Positions 46,786 through 56,433 are shown, counted from the first letter of the stretch. The stretch: 64,000 nucleotides of DNA from Mesorhizobium sp. B1-1-8 (GCF_006442795.2 NZ_CP083956.1:1054001-1118000); one strand, 5' to 3'. Translations and numbers: made by a program. The notes: generated from the letters alone by a model not told the origin.

Positions 46786-47549
46786 AATCCGACGTCGCGC
46801 TTGCCGGCGTCGACGGCTGCAAGGCCGGCTGGATCGCGGTGCGGCGCGACCCCGGTGCAGCGCCTTGCGTCGCTGTCTTTGCAAGCTTTGCCGCGCTGCT
46901 TGCCTCCCTTCCCGGCGACGCCATTGTCGCCGTCGACATGCCGATCGGCCTGCCGGAGTTTTCGCAAAAAGGCGGACGCGGGCCGGAAGCGCTGGTGCGG
47001 CCGCTGCTCGGGGCGCGGCAATCGAGCGTCTTTGCCATCCCCTCGCGCGCCGCGCTTTACGCCGAGATCGGCGACTTCACCACCGTCGAGGCCTGGTATG
47101 CGGCGCACCGCCGGGCAAGCGCGGTGGCGATGACGACGTCCGACCCGCCGCGCGGCGTCTCCATCCAAGCCTTCGGCATCTTCGCCAAGATCCGCGAGAT
47201 CGACGCTTTGCTGATCGCGCGGCCCGAACTGCGCCGCCGCGTCTTCGAATCGCATCCGGAAGTCGCCTTCTGCCGCCTGAACGGCGGCAAGGCGATGGCG
47301 CTGCCGAAGAAGATCAAGGGCGCCGTCAATCCGGCCGGCATGGAAGAACGCAAGGCGCTGCTCTGCCGGCATGGCTACGAGAAGGATTTCCTCGACCGGG
47401 CGCCGCCGAAAGGTGCCGCCAGCGACGATTTCCTCGACGCCGCGGCGATGATGCTGATCGCCGGCCGCATCGCCGGCGGCGAGGCGAGACCTTCGCCGGA
47501 CCCGCCGCTGACCGACCGTTTCGGCATTCCGGTCGCCATCTGGGCGTGA
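46782..47549 (+). CDS. DUF429 protein
   Basis: 255-residue protein starting at a GTG that overlaps the pdxY stop. The family-specific opening ALAGVDGCKAGWIAV, then VAVDMPIGLPE, a conserved FESHPEVAFCRLNGGKA and the C-terminal DDFLDAAAMMLIAGRIA define DUF429, whose fold is RNase H-like with conserved acidic residues (D in GVDGC, D in VDMPIG, D in DFLDA). Activity is unproven; a nuclease-type function is an inference from the fold. The coupling to pdxY is the only functional clue. Confidence 0.85.
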   Translation: MKSDVALAGVDGCKAGWIAVRRDPGAAPCVAVFASFAALLASLPGDAIVAVDMPIGLPEFSQKGGRGPEALVRPLLGARQSSVFAIPSRAALYAEIGDFTTVEAWYAAHRRASAVAMTTSDPPRGVSIQAFGIFAKIREIDALLIARPELRRRVFESHPEVAFCRLNGGKAMALPKKIKGAVNPAGMEERKALLCRHGYEKDFLDRAPPKGAASDDFLDAAAMMLIAGRIAGGEARPSPDPPLTDRFGIPVAIWA

Positions 47550-47699
47550 AGCGGACCGGTCAAGCCATGCCTGCCGCATCGCGATTGCGACGGAGCCATC
47601 CGCAATTCGGCATTGCTCGCGGCGGGCTTTTGCCGCTAGAGCGTCTCCCAGATTGAAAAACGTGCCGCATCCAACCCGGAAAGGGTCCCGACGCCGCCC

Positions 47700-48344
47700 A
47701 TGCCCCATCTCCCCGAACATCTTCTCGCCGGCTATCGCAACTTCATGAACGGCCGCTATCCGACCGAAAGCGACCGTTACCGCTCGCTCGCGCGCGACGG
47801 GCAGTCGCCGGAGACAATGATCGTCGCCTGCTGTGATTCCCGCGCCGCGCCCGAGGCGATCTTCGACGCCGGCCCGGGCGAACTGTTCGTGCTGCGCAAT
47901 GTCGGAAATCTGGTGCCGCCCTATGCGCCGGATGGCGAATTCCACTCGACCTCGGCCGCGCTTGAATTTGCCGTGCAGAGCCTCAAGGTGAAAAACATCG
48001 TGGTGATGGGGCATGGCCGCTGCGGCGGCATCCGCGCCGCGCTCGATACCAATTCGGCACCGCTATCGCCCGGCGACTTCATCGGCAAATGGATGAGCCT
48101 GATCGCGCCGGCGGCCGAAACCGTGTCGTCCAGCACCTTCATGACGGCGACGGAACGCCAGACGGCGCTGGAGCGCATCTCGATCCGCTACTCCATCGCC
48201 AATCTCAGGACCTTCCCCTGCGTCTCCATCCTCGAGGGCAAGGGGCGGCTCTCGCTGCACGGTGCCTGGTTCGACATCTCGACCGGCGAGCTCTGGGTGA
48301 TGAACAAGGACACCGGCGATTTCGAGCGGCCCGAGCCGGCATAG
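47700..48344 (+). CDS. Beta-class carbonic anhydrase
   Basis: 214-residue zinc enzyme interconverting carbon dioxide and bicarbonate. Zinc ligands are C44, H105 and C108 with the catalytic dyad D46/R48: IVACCDSRAAPEAIFDAGPG and VVMGHGRCGGIRAAL. The length is typical for bacterial cytoplasmic beta enzymes. The start at 47700 lacks a strong Shine-Dalgarno sequence but begins the family's usual N-terminus (LPEHLLAGYRNF). It is followed after 9 bases by a secreted NTF2-like gene, probably in one transcript. Confidence 0.95.
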   Translation: MPHLPEHLLAGYRNFMNGRYPTESDRYRSLARDGQSPETMIVACCDSRAAPEAIFDAGPGELFVLRNVGNLVPPYAPDGEFHSTSAALEFAVQSLKVKNIVVMGHGRCGGIRAALDTNSAPLSPGDFIGKWMSLIAPAAETVSSSTFMTATERQTALERISIRYSIANLRTFPCVSILEGKGRLSLHGAWFDISTGELWVMNKDTGDFERPEPA

Positions 48345-48353
48345 GAGGCGACA

Positions 48354-48767
48354 ATGCGGCACTGGCGTGCATTGGCTTTTATCGGGGCGATGCTGCTGTC
48401 CTCGCTCGCCTCGGCCCGCGCCGATAACAGCGCCGTTATCGACCGCTGGTATGCGGCGCTGCTGGTCGCCTGCCGCACCGAATTCTCGGAACTGCTCGCC
48501 GACGACGTGCGCATGAAACTCGACGACATCGGCGTCGTCCAGACCAAGCAGGAATTCATCGCCTCGATCGACGAATGGCAGCGCGCTGTCGCCGGCGCCG
48601 CCATCCGCCACCGCATTGAGAAAAGCGAGAACGATTCGACCACGGTGCTTGCCTGCTACGATTTCCCTGAAAACGACATGCTGATGCGCGAAACTTTTAC
48701 GGTCGTCGGCGGCCGCATCGCGGCCAGCACCCAGACGGCGGTCGCGCAGGACTGCAGCGGCTATTAG
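48354..48767 (+). CDS. Secreted NTF2-like (SnoaL-type) protein
   Basis: 137 residues with a signal peptide (MRHWRALAFIGAMLLSSLAS, cleavage after ARA). The mature part has the cone-shaped NTF2/SnoaL pattern: SAVIDRWYAALLVACRTEFS, LLADDVRMKL, TKQEFIASIDEWQRA and TFTVVGGRIAASTQ. Three cysteines could form one disulfide. AGGAGG lies 6 bases before the ATG. It follows the carbonic anhydrase gene by 9 bases, suggesting an operon. No catalytic role can be assigned. Confidence 0.75.
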   Translation: MRHWRALAFIGAMLLSSLASARADNSAVIDRWYAALLVACRTEFSELLADDVRMKLDDIGVVQTKQEFIASIDEWQRAVAGAAIRHRIEKSENDSTTVLACYDFPENDMLMRETFTVVGGRIAASTQTAVAQDCSGY

Positions 48768-48820
48768 TGTTTGCGTTGGTGGGTCGCATGCCTTGGCGAT
48801 TTGCCGAAACGCCCATCGCG

Positions 48821-49000
48821 ATCGTCATCCACGGGCGAAGCAAGGAGCGAAGCGACGCGGCGCAGACCCGAGGATCCATTCCGTGACATACGAGCGTCGC
48901 AACGGTGCAGAATTCTGCTCCGCTGCACCTTTGGGCTGAGGTTACGGAATGGATCCTCGGGTCTCCGCGTCCGCTTCGCTCCCGCTCCGCCCGTGGATGA
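48821..49000. repeat. Intergenic repeat, family D, copy 2
   Basis: gtcatccacgggcgaagcaa at the left is complementary in blocks to gctccgcccgtggatgac at the right. Inside are gaggatccattccgtgac, cagaattctgctccgc and acggaatggatcctcgggtc, as in the copy at 41715-41897. It occupies most of the 427-base gap before the M3 peptidase gene. Confidence 0.8.
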
Positions 49001-49048
49001 CGAGGTTCGGAAGACTTCAGCCAATCTCCAGCGTTTGCGATGAACCTG

Positions 49049-49085
49049 CGCGTTTCACTGTTTCACTGAAACGGCGAATCGCCTT
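49049..49085. repeat. Partial RIME1-like element
   Basis: cgcgtttcactgtttcactg then aaacggcgaatcgcc matches, in reverse orientation, only the half of the 103-bp element that holds the second palindrome. The other half is absent or unrecognisable. It lies about 110 bases before the peptidase start. Confidence 0.6.
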
Positions 49086-49194
49086 ACCCCTTGAATGTTC
49101 TAAGGCAAATCCCGGGGCTACCCGTGTTGCGTGGCGCCGGGCATCGCCCTACATCGGAGGCAGCCTGCCTGCATCCCGCCCACTGGAATCGCTC

Positions 49195-51249
49195 ATGTCA
49201 TCGTCAAATGCCGTCGACCTCGCCGCCCATCCGCTGACTAAATGGCAAGGGCCGCTCGGCCTGCCGGATTTCACCCGCATCGGCGACGGCGATTTCGGCC
49301 CGGTCTTCGACGCAGCGCTCAAAGCGCATGAGGCCGAGATCGAAGCGATCGCCGGCAACGGCGAAGCGCCGACGATAGAGAATACGCTGGCCGCGCTCGA
49401 ACTCGCCGGCGAGCTGCTCGACCACGTCTCGTCGATCTTCTGGTGCCGCGCCGGTGCCCACACCAACGAGGATATCCAGGTGCTGGAGCGCGAAATCTCA
49501 CCGAAAATGTCACGCCATTTCTCGGCCATCTCGATGAACGAGAGGCTGTTTGCCCGCATCGACGATCTCTACCAGCGGCGCGAAAGCCTGGACCTCGATG
49601 CCGAGACGCTGCGCGTGCTGGAAAAGACCTGGAAGGGTTTCGTCCGCTCCGGCGCGAAGCTCGATGCCGACGGCAAGAAGCGGCTGGCGGCAATCAACGA
49701 GGAGCTGTCCTCGCTCGGCACCAAATTCGGCCAGAACGTGCTGGCCGACGAGCGCGACTGGGCGCTGTTCCTCGACGAGGCCGATCTTGCCGGCCTGCCG
49801 GATTTTTTGAAGAGCGCGATGGCCGAGGCGGCCGAAATGCGCGGCCAGAAAGGCCGCTATGCGGTGACGCTGTCGCGCTCGATCTACGAGCCGTTCACGA
49901 CCTTTTCCGAGCGCCGCGACCTGCGCGAGATCGCCTTCCGCGCCTTCATCATGCGCGGCCAGAACGGCGGCGCCACCGACAACACGGAAGTGGTGCGCGA
50001 CATGCTGAAGCTGCGTGCCGAAAAGGCCAGGCTGCTCGGCTACGACTCCTTCGCGGCGCTCAAGCTCGACGACACCATGGCCAAGACGCCGAAGAACGTG
50101 CATGCGCTGCTCGACCCGGTCTGGGAAAAGGCGCTGGAGAAGGCGGCCGCGGACCGGAAAGAGCTGGAGCGGCTGGCAACCGAAGCCGGCAGCAACGAGA
50201 AATTCGCCGCCTGGGACTGGCGCTTCTACCAGGAGAAACTGCGCGCCGAGAAATTCGCCTTCGATGAGGCCGAGCTGAAGCCTTATTTGCAGCTCGAACG
50301 CATCATCGACGCCTGCTTCGATGTCGCGACACGATTGTTCGGCATCACTTTCGAGGAGAAGAAAGGCATCGCTGCCTGGCATCCCGACGCACGGGTCTTC
50401 GTGGTCAAGAATGCCGACGGCAGCGAGCGCGGGCTGTTCCTCGCCGACTATTTCGCCCGCCCGTCGAAGCGCTCGGGCGCCTGGATGAGCGCGCTGAAAT
50501 CCGGCTACAAGCTCGGCCGCGGCTCGCAGCCGGTGATCTACAACATCATGAACTTCGCCAAGCCGCCGGCCGGCGAGGCGGCGCTCCTGTCTGTCGATGA
50601 GGCCAAGACGCTGTTCCATGAGTTCGGCCACGCGCTGCACGGCATGCTCACCGACGTCACCTGGCCGTCGGTCGCCGGCACCTCGGTCAGCCGCGATTTC
50701 GTCGAACTGCCCTCGCAGCTCTACGAGCACTGGCTGACGGTGCCGGCGGTGCTGAAAAAGCACGCGCTGCACGTCAACACCGGCAAGCCGATGCCGAAGC
50801 CGCTGCTCGACAAGATGCTCGCCGCGCGCACCTTCGGCGCCGGCTTCGCCACGGTCGAGTTCACCGCCTCGGCGCTGGTCGACATGGCCTATCATGCACG
50901 GCCCGACGCGCCGCAAGAGCCGCTTCGATACGAGGCCGAAACGCTTGAGAAGCTGCATATGCCCGACACCATCGCGATGCGCCACCGCACCCCGCATTTC
51001 GGCCATATCTTTGCCGGCGACGGTTATTCAGCCGGCTATTATTCCTACATGTGGTCCGAGGTGCTCGACGCCGACGCTTTCTCGGCCTTCGAGGAAACAG
51101 GCGACCCCTTCAACCCGGAATTGGCGGAGCGCCTGCGCAAAAACATCTACGCCGCCGGCGGCTCCAAGGACCCGGAGGAACTCTACACCGCGTTTCGCGG
51201 GAAAATGCCTTCGCCTGAGGCGATGATGGTTAAAAGAGGGCTGGTGTAG
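49195..51249 (+). CDS. dcp: M3-family metallopeptidase (peptidyl-dipeptidase Dcp/oligopeptidase A type)
   Basis: 684-residue cytoplasmic zinc peptidase that degrades short peptides. The active site HEFGHALHG begins at H475 (H475, E476, H479); the third ligand lies in the downstream FVELPSQLYEHW region, and DGYSAGYYSYMWSEV is the conserved C-terminal substrate-binding block. The N-terminal helical domain shows PTIENTLAALE. I chose the ATG at 49195, since the upstream in-frame sequence is repeat-derived. Dcp and OpdA types are hard to separate from sequence alone. Confidence 0.93.
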   Translation: MSSSNAVDLAAHPLTKWQGPLGLPDFTRIGDGDFGPVFDAALKAHEAEIEAIAGNGEAPTIENTLAALELAGELLDHVSSIFWCRAGAHTNEDIQVLEREISPKMSRHFSAISMNERLFARIDDLYQRRESLDLDAETLRVLEKTWKGFVRSGAKLDADGKKRLAAINEELSSLGTKFGQNVLADERDWALFLDEADLAGLPDFLKSAMAEAAEMRGQKGRYAVTLSRSIYEPFTTFSERRDLREIAFRAFIMRGQNGGATDNTEVVRDMLKLRAEKARLLGYDSFAALKLDDTMAKTPKNVHALLDPVWEKALEKAAADRKELERLATEAGSNEKFAAWDWRFYQEKLRAEKFAFDEAELKPYLQLERIIDACFDVATRLFGITFEEKKGIAAWHPDARVFVVKNADGSERGLFLADYFARPSKRSGAWMSALKSGYKLGRGSQPVIYNIMNFAKPPAGEAALLSVDEAKTLFHEFGHALHGMLTDVTWPSVAGTSVSRDFVELPSQLYEHWLTVPAVLKKHALHVNTGKPMPKPLLDKMLAARTFGAGFATVEFTASALVDMAYHARPDAPQEPLRYEAETLEKLHMPDTIAMRHRTPHFGHIFAGDGYSAGYYSYMWSEVLDADAFSAFEETGDPFNPELAERLRKNIYAAGGSKDPEELYTAFRGKMPSPEAMMVKRGLV

Positions 51250-51412
51250 CGCCCTCTCCTTCTCCCCTTGTGGGAGAAGGTGGATCGGCGCGCAGCGCCG
51301 AGACGGATGAGGGGTGTTCCAGGGAACGCCAAGGTCTCACTCCGCTGGAGCACCCCTCATCCGTCGCCTTCGGCGACACCTTCTCCCACAAGGGGAGAAG
51401 GAGGAGCCGCAT
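51250..51412. repeat. Intergenic hairpin repeat, family C
   Basis: ccttctccccttgtgggaga, then aggtggatcggcgcgcagcg, then ccgagacggatgaggggtgt, is mirrored by cacccctcatccgtcgcctt and caccttctcccacaaggggagaag in two blocks. It spans the gap between the convergent dcp and M81 genes and encodes the last residues of the latter. Confidence 0.85.
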
Positions 51413-52883
51413 CCTTCCACGGATCCTTCACCCGTGGCCACACCGGCCGCGTCAATTTCGTATAGTTGGTCACCGCCGGGTTGCTCGGATACGAGCTCGG
51501 CGCCGCGACATAGATGATCTCGGCGGCGATCGGCGCGAAGCCGGCGTAGAAATGGTTGGTCGATTTGACCAGCAGGATGTCTTTCGACAGCGGATCGATG
51601 CCGATGTTGGAAAAGATGTCCGGCTCGAAGGTCTGCGTGCGGTTGGTGTTGAGGATGACGTCGACCTCGGTGCCGTCGATACGCACGACCGCAGCCGGCC
51701 CCAGCGTCACCCGGCTCGGCCCGAAACTCTGCCAGCCTTCGCTGACCGCCTTCAGCACCGTGACGCGCGCGTCGATCGGCTCGCCGGCCTGCGGTCCGGC
51801 TTTGCCGCCGAAGCGCAGGTCGATGACGGCGCCCTCGCCGGCAGCATGGCAGAAGGTCACCGCGACCGGATCCCAGATCGTCGCCACGCCGACACTGTCG
51901 ACGCCGCGCGCCAGCAGTTCGCGCAGCACGATGGTGCCGTCACCCGGAACGCCGCCACCTGGATTGTCCCAGATATCCGCGATAACAACCGGCTTGTCCT
52001 TGCGCTCGGCTCGCACGGCAAGCGCACGCTCGATGCCATCCGCCGTGTTCAGCATCGTCATCGCCGTCTTTTCGCGCATGGCATAAAGCTCTCGCCCCAA
52101 TTTCTCCGCCAGCGCATCGCCCTTTGCCTTGTCGTTGTCGGTGACGACCAGCATGCGCGTGCCCATTTCCGGCACGTCGGCGGCCATGAAGCCGTGGACG
52201 ACCGAGACCGACAGCACCCCGTCCTTGCCGTGCAGCGCCTTGATGCGGTCGACGAAGGAGCGCATCGGTTCGCGGCTGGTCGGCAGAACCTGGATCATGC
52301 GGCAGTCGAAGGTCGAAATCACCGGCTTGATCTCGCCCCGCGCCGCCGCCAGCCCGAGCTCGACGACATGCTCGCCACGCTCGTAGAAATCGGTGTGCGG
52401 GAATTCGAGGAAGTAGGCCATGATGTCGCACGCCGCGACGCGCTTTGGTGTCAGATGGCTGTGCGGATCGAACTCGGATGCGATCACCACCGTCGGCCCG
52501 ACGATGTCCCGCACGCGCTCCAGCAGGTCGCCTTCGCAATCGTCATAGCCTTGCGCCACCATGGCGCCATGCAGGCCGAGAATTACCGCATCGACCGGCA
52601 GGGCGGCCTTGAGCTGATCGAGAATCTCGTCGCGCAGCGCCTCATAGGTCTGCCGTTGCACCAGTCCGCCGGGCTCCGCCCAGGTGGCCGTGCCTTCGAT
52701 GACGGTCAGCCCCTCGCCTGCCGCGCGCCGGCGCAACGCCACCATCGGCGAGGAGCACAGCGTCGGCGTCTCCGGATGCCTGCCTGGCCCGGCATAGAAA
52801 GCCATGTCGAACGAGGCCCGGTCGGTCGGCACCGGCGAAAAAGTGTTGGTTTCGGTCGCCAGCGAGGCGGTGAAGACGCGCAT
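51357..52883 (-). CDS. M81-family metallopeptidase (microcystinase C/MlrC-like)
   Basis: 508 residues with the MlrC N-terminal domain (MRVFTASLATETNTFSPVPT) and the zinc region SEFDPHSHLT, followed by FLEFPHTDFYERGEHVV. The C-terminal MlrC domain has IADIWDNPGGGVPGDGT and TKSTNHFYAGFAP-like sequence (VKSTNHFYAGFAPIA). MlrC is named for hydrolysis of linear microcystin fragments, but most relatives act on unknown small substrates. The last 18 or so residues (PPSPLVGEGVAEGDG end) are encoded by an intergenic repeat. It lies 21 bases after the ABC permease gene and is surely part of that locus. Confidence 0.88.
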   Translation of the reverse strand: MRVFTASLATETNTFSPVPTDRASFDMAFYAGPGRHPETPTLCSSPMVALRRRAAGEGLTVIEGTATWAEPGGLVQRQTYEALRDEILDQLKAALPVDAVILGLHGAMVAQGYDDCEGDLLERVRDIVGPTVVIASEFDPHSHLTPKRVAACDIMAYFLEFPHTDFYERGEHVVELGLAAARGEIKPVISTFDCRMIQVLPTSREPMRSFVDRIKALHGKDGVLSVSVVHGFMAADVPEMGTRMLVVTDNDKAKGDALAEKLGRELYAMREKTAMTMLNTADGIERALAVRAERKDKPVVIADIWDNPGGGVPGDGTIVLRELLARGVDSVGVATIWDPVAVTFCHAAGEGAVIDLRFGGKAGPQAGEPIDARVTVLKAVSEGWQSFGPSRVTLGPAAVVRIDGTEVDVILNTNRTQTFEPDIFSNIGIDPLSKDILLVKSTNHFYAGFAPIAAEIIYVAAPSSYPSNPAVTNYTKLTRPVWPRVKDPWKDAAPPSPLVGEGVAEGDG

Positions 52884-52904
52884 GAACGCTCCGTGCGGTA
52901 GATG

Positions 52905-53732
52905 CTACTTGACGGCCCCGAGCGCCAGCCCGCGGACGAGGTAGCGCTGCAGCCAGGTGAAGAGGATCGCCACCGGCAGGGTGGCGAGCAGCGTGGCCGC
53001 CATGACATGGTGCCATTCGATCGTGTAGCGGCCGGCGACCAGTGAGAAAACCTGGATCGGCAGCGTGTAGCTTTCCTGGCTGCGCAGCATGGTGAGCGCC
53101 ACGACGAACTCATTCCAGGCGTTGATGAAGGTGAAGATCGCCGTCACCGCGATGGCCGGCAGGCAGAGCGGCAGGAACACTTTGCGCAGCGTCAGCCAGC
53201 GCCCTGCGCCTTCCATCCAGGCAGCCTCCTCAAGGTCGCGCGGGATGGTGTCGAAATAGCTCTGCAGCATCCAAACCGTGAAGGCGACGTTGAAGGCCAT
53301 GTAGATGAAGCCGAGCGCGGTGGTCGATTCGACCAGCCCCCAGGCGGCCATCAGCCGGAACAGGCCGAGCACCAGCACGATCGGCGAGATCATCTGCGAG
53401 ATCAGCAGGAACTGTCGGAAGGCTCCATAGCCGGCAAAACGAAACCGCGACATGGCGTAGGCGGCCGGCACCGAAATCAGGATGGCGCCCACGGTGGCGA
53501 TAATCGAGACATAGAGCGAATTGGTAAGCGCCTGGCCGAAGCCCGTCGCCACCCACATGTCGGAAAAATTCGACCAGTGGAATTCGCTCGGCCACCAGGT
53601 CGGCGACAGGACTTCCGGCCGTGGCTTGACCGCGGTGAGGAACATCACCGCGAACGGGAAGATCGTCACCACGATCAACGGCGCCAGCAGCAGCCAGGCG
53701 ACAATCGTGCGTTTGAGCTTGCCATTCCTCAT
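52905..53732 (-). CDS. ABC transporter permease, CUT1 family (MalG/UgpE-like)
   Basis: 275-residue inner-membrane subunit with six helices. After the first helix ([20 protein letters not shown]) the protein has the typical large periplasmic loop, and the EAA motif is [21 protein letters not shown], which contacts the ATPase. The start codon overlaps the stop of the partner permease (ATGA at 53729-53732), indicating coupling. It belongs to the sugar-type uptake system with the ATPase at 57207 and the binding protein at 55021. Confidence 0.93.
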   Translation of the reverse strand: MRNGKLKRTIVAWLLLAPLIVVTIFPFAVMFLTAVKPRPEVLSPTWWPSEFHWSNFSDMWVATGFGQALTNSLYVSIIATVGAILISVPAAYAMSRFRFAGYGAFRQFLLISQMISPIVLVLGLFRLMAAWGLVESTTALGFIYMAFNVAFTVWMLQSYFDTIPRDLEEAAWMEGAGRWLTLRKVFLPLCLPAIAVTAIFTFINAWNEFVVALTMLRSQESYTLPIQVFSLVAGRYTIEWHHVMAATLLATLPVAILFTWLQRYLVRGLALGAVK

Positions 53733-54598
53733 GCGCGCTGCTCCCGCATGGCGAGCCGCACATAGATCATGGTGAAGACCAGCAATATGGCGAACATAAC
53801 CAGCGACACCGCCGAGGCTTCGCCCAATTTGCCGATGCGGAAAGCGAGCTTGTAGAGATGCGTGACCAGAATATCGGTGGAATTCGCCGGCCCGCCCTGC
53901 GTCATCACCCAGATGATCGGGAAGGAATTGAAGACGTAGATGGTGTTGAGCACGATGGCGATGTTGATGAACGGCTTTATGAGCGGAAAGGTGATCTCGC
54001 GGAATTGCTGAAACGGCGTAGCGCCCTCGAGCGCCGCCGCCTCATAGAGATCGTCGGGGATCGAGGACAAGCCGCCGAGAAAGATCGTCGTGGTGAACGG
54101 CACCGTCACCAGGATGCCGATCAGCACCTGCATCGGAAACGCCGTCCCGGCGCTCGCCAGCCACTGGATGTTCTGGCTGATGATACCGAGCCTCATCAGC
54201 GCCGAATTCAGCATGCCGCTTTCGCCGTTGAGCGCCCAGCGCCAGACCACCGCGGTCATGGTCAGCGACACCGCCCAGGGCAGCATGATGATGACGCGGG
54301 CAACGCCGCGGCCGTAGAAATCGGTATTCAGGATGAGCGCCACCGGGATCGATAGAAGCAGCGCGCCGCCGACCACCAGCACGGTCCACAGCGCGGTGCG
54401 CCAGAGCGCTGCGACAAAGTCAGGATCGGCGGCGAGCGCCCAGAAATTAGCCAGGCCGCTGAAGTCGCGCAGCTGGCCAAAGCGATTCACGTCATGCGTC
54501 GAGATCTGGATCAGGTCCCAGACCGGCCAGAAGATGACGATTGCCGCGAAGAGCAGGCTGGGCAGCGTCAGCAGATAAGGCAGGAAACGATTTTGCAT
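53729..54598 (-). CDS. ABC transporter permease, CUT1 family (MalF/UgpA-like)
   Basis: 289-residue inner-membrane subunit with six helices, beginning [20 protein letters not shown]. The EAA loop is [21 protein letters not shown], the contact site for the ATPase. It is the first permease gene after the binding-protein gene but is separated from it by 422 bases that hold a large repeat, so it may need its own promoter. Its stop overlaps the second permease gene. Confidence 0.93.
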   Translation of the reverse strand: MQNRFLPYLLTLPSLLFAAIVIFWPVWDLIQISTHDVNRFGQLRDFSGLANFWALAADPDFVAALWRTALWTVLVVGGALLLSIPVALILNTDFYGRGVARVIIMLPWAVSLTMTAVVWRWALNGESGMLNSALMRLGIISQNIQWLASAGTAFPMQVLIGILVTVPFTTTIFLGGLSSIPDDLYEAAALEGATPFQQFREITFPLIKPFINIAIVLNTIYVFNSFPIIWVMTQGGPANSTDILVTHLYKLAFRIGKLGEASAVSLVMFAILLVFTMIYVRLAMREQRA

Positions 54599-55020
54599 CG
54601 GCTGGTTTGTACCGCGTTGCGGGTGGATGGCGCTGGCTTAAACAGATTGGCTTGATCCCCGCCTCGTTCTTCTCAGGACACCGCTTCAGGATTCCTTACA
54701 AGTGGCGGCGCTGTTCCTCATCTTTGCGCCCGTCCTGCTCGGCGGTTGCGGAAGAGCGCCCTTCCTCTCCCCCGTCGATCGGGGGAGAGGTGTCGAGCGA
54801 AGCTCGACGGAGTGGGGGTCGACCCTTGGCACAAGGCGAGGCGATGCTTGCGCCTGGTGCCCTTCGTATGTCCGTTCGCGGCGGTTGCCAGGTGGTTCCC
54901 CCACTCCGTCTCGGCTTCGCCGAGCCACCTCTCCCCCCTCCGGAGGGAGAGGAAGGAGGGCGGCTGGTGTGGCGCGCTCCGACGGGGTGGAGCGCGCCAC
55001 GGGCGCAGGGAGATACGCCC
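54599..55020. repeat. Gap within the ABC operon filled by a long inverted repeat
   Basis: No gene is supported here. Between about 54760 and 54965 an inverted repeat of family C type occurs: cttcctctcccccgtcgatc then gggggagaggtgtcgagcga on the left, and gagccacctctcccccctcc then ggagggagaggaaggagggc on the right. The rest (54599-54759) is the leader of the permease gene. The hairpin would tend to reduce or stop readthrough from the binding-protein gene. Confidence 0.75.
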
Positions 55021-56259
55021 TTATTTCTTCTTCAGAACGGCGTTCGCCTTGTCGGCCGCCTCCTTCAGGGCCGCTTCCGGCGTGACGCTGCCGAGATAGA
55101 TCTTCTGCATGGCGTCAGAGGTGATCTGGGCGATCTCTTCCCAGCCCGGAATGACCGGCGCGAAGCGGGCGTCGGGCAGCAGCGCGGTGAAGGCGGCGAG
55201 GTCGGCATTGTTGACGTAATAATCCATTTTCGCCTCTTCCTTGTTCACCGGCAGGAAGCCTTCGCCCTGCGTGAACTTGGCGCGCTGTTCCTTGGTGAAC
55301 AGGAAGTCGAGCAGCTTCCAGGCCTCGTCCTTGTTCTTGGAATTCTTGAACATGATGATGGAATCGGTGACGCCATAGGTGCCGCGCGCACCCGTCGGTC
55401 CGGCCGGAATCGCGGCGACGCCGTATTTCAGGCTCGGCGCCTCTTCCTTGATCTGGTTGGACAGGAAGGGCGCGGTGATCATCATGCCGACCTTGCCCTG
55501 CTTGAACAGGTTCTGCACGTCCTCGCGATTGAGCGAGGTGACGCCAGGCTCGGTCAGCCCCTCGTCGATCATCGACTTGTAGAGCTTGGCGGCTTCCAGC
55601 GCGCCCGGCGTGCTAAGCCCCGAAGAGCCGTCCTTGTTGAGGATCTCGGTGCCAAAGGACCACATCGCATAGTAATAATAAACGTCGGTCTCGATCTCCT
55701 TACCCTGCAGGCCGAAGCCGAACGTGCCGGAGCCGAGCGCCTTGATCTTGCGGGCGTCCTCCTGCAGCTCGGTCCAGGTCGCCGGCGGCTTGGCGATGCC
55801 GGCTTTCTCGAACAGGTCCTTGTTGTAGTACATGGCGCGCGCCGAAGCCGCGATCGGCAGGCCATAGGTGTGGCCGTTCATGATCGACGGCTGCAGGAAG
55901 GTGTCGATGAAGCGGTCCTTGAACTCGGGCTTGATGTAGCTGTCGAGCGGCTCGGCGACGTCCTGCTGGACGAAGTCGATCAGCCAGCGCGTGCCGATGA
56001 TCGAGAGATCGGCATTGGTGCCGGCGGTGATATCGGTGGTGAGTTTCTGCAGCAGCACGTCCCACGGCACCACTTCATATTTGATGGTGATGCCTGGATT
56101 GGCTGCCTCGAATTCCTTCTTCACCGCTTCGAAATAAGGACCGGTCTTGGCGCTGTATTCGGCGACGGTGACGCGCACCTCGCCCGCATCGGCCGGCGCC
56201 GTAAGCGCCAGCATGCTCATTCCAGCCAAAAGGCCGACAGTCCATTTCGCAAGGCTCAT
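55021..56259 (-). CDS. ABC transporter extracellular solute-binding protein, CUT1 family
   Basis: 412-residue periplasmic receptor with a signal peptide (WTVGLLAGMSMLALTAPADA). The mature protein has the family pattern of the MalE/UgpB group: VRVTVAEYSAKTGPYFEAVK, NPGITIKYEVVPWDVLLQKL, AMYYNKDLFEKAGIAKPPAT and GPTGARGTYGVTDSIIMF. It captures a carbohydrate-like ligand for the permeases downstream. GGGAGG lies 6 bases before the ATG at 56259. It is divergent from the SDR-ATPase-RpiR genes, so the 174-base region between them should hold a shared control site. Confidence 0.93.
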   Translation of the reverse strand: MSLAKWTVGLLAGMSMLALTAPADAGEVRVTVAEYSAKTGPYFEAVKKEFEAANPGITIKYEVVPWDVLLQKLTTDITAGTNADLSIIGTRWLIDFVQQDVAEPLDSYIKPEFKDRFIDTFLQPSIMNGHTYGLPIAASARAMYYNKDLFEKAGIAKPPATWTELQEDARKIKALGSGTFGFGLQGKEIETDVYYYYAMWSFGTEILNKDGSSGLSTPGALEAAKLYKSMIDEGLTEPGVTSLNREDVQNLFKQGKVGMMITAPFLSNQIKEEAPSLKYGVAAIPAGPTGARGTYGVTDSIIMFKNSKNKDEAWKLLDFLFTKEQRAKFTQGEGFLPVNKEEAKMDYYVNNADLAAFTALLPDARFAPVIPGWEEIAQITSDAMQKIYLGSVTPEAALKEAADKANAVLKKK

Positions 56260-56433
56260 CTCATTCCTCCCATGATGTGCATTGGCGCCTGCGTCGTTGA
56301 ACCGCAGGAACTATGTTACTTTCCTACATTATCGATGATTTTTCGCGGCGCAAGCGGTTTGTCGGCGTTGCTTAATTACATTTCATTGAGTAGCCTGCGG
56401 GCGTGGGTGGGACGAGGCGGAGGAGCGCTCGCA

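Noticed and set aside
54541..56433. Long in-frame extension upstream of the SDR gene (887 codons in total)
   Set aside because: The extension is antisense to the solute-binding-protein gene and crosses a repeat. The SDR fold and a proper GTG with GGAGGAG begin at 56434.
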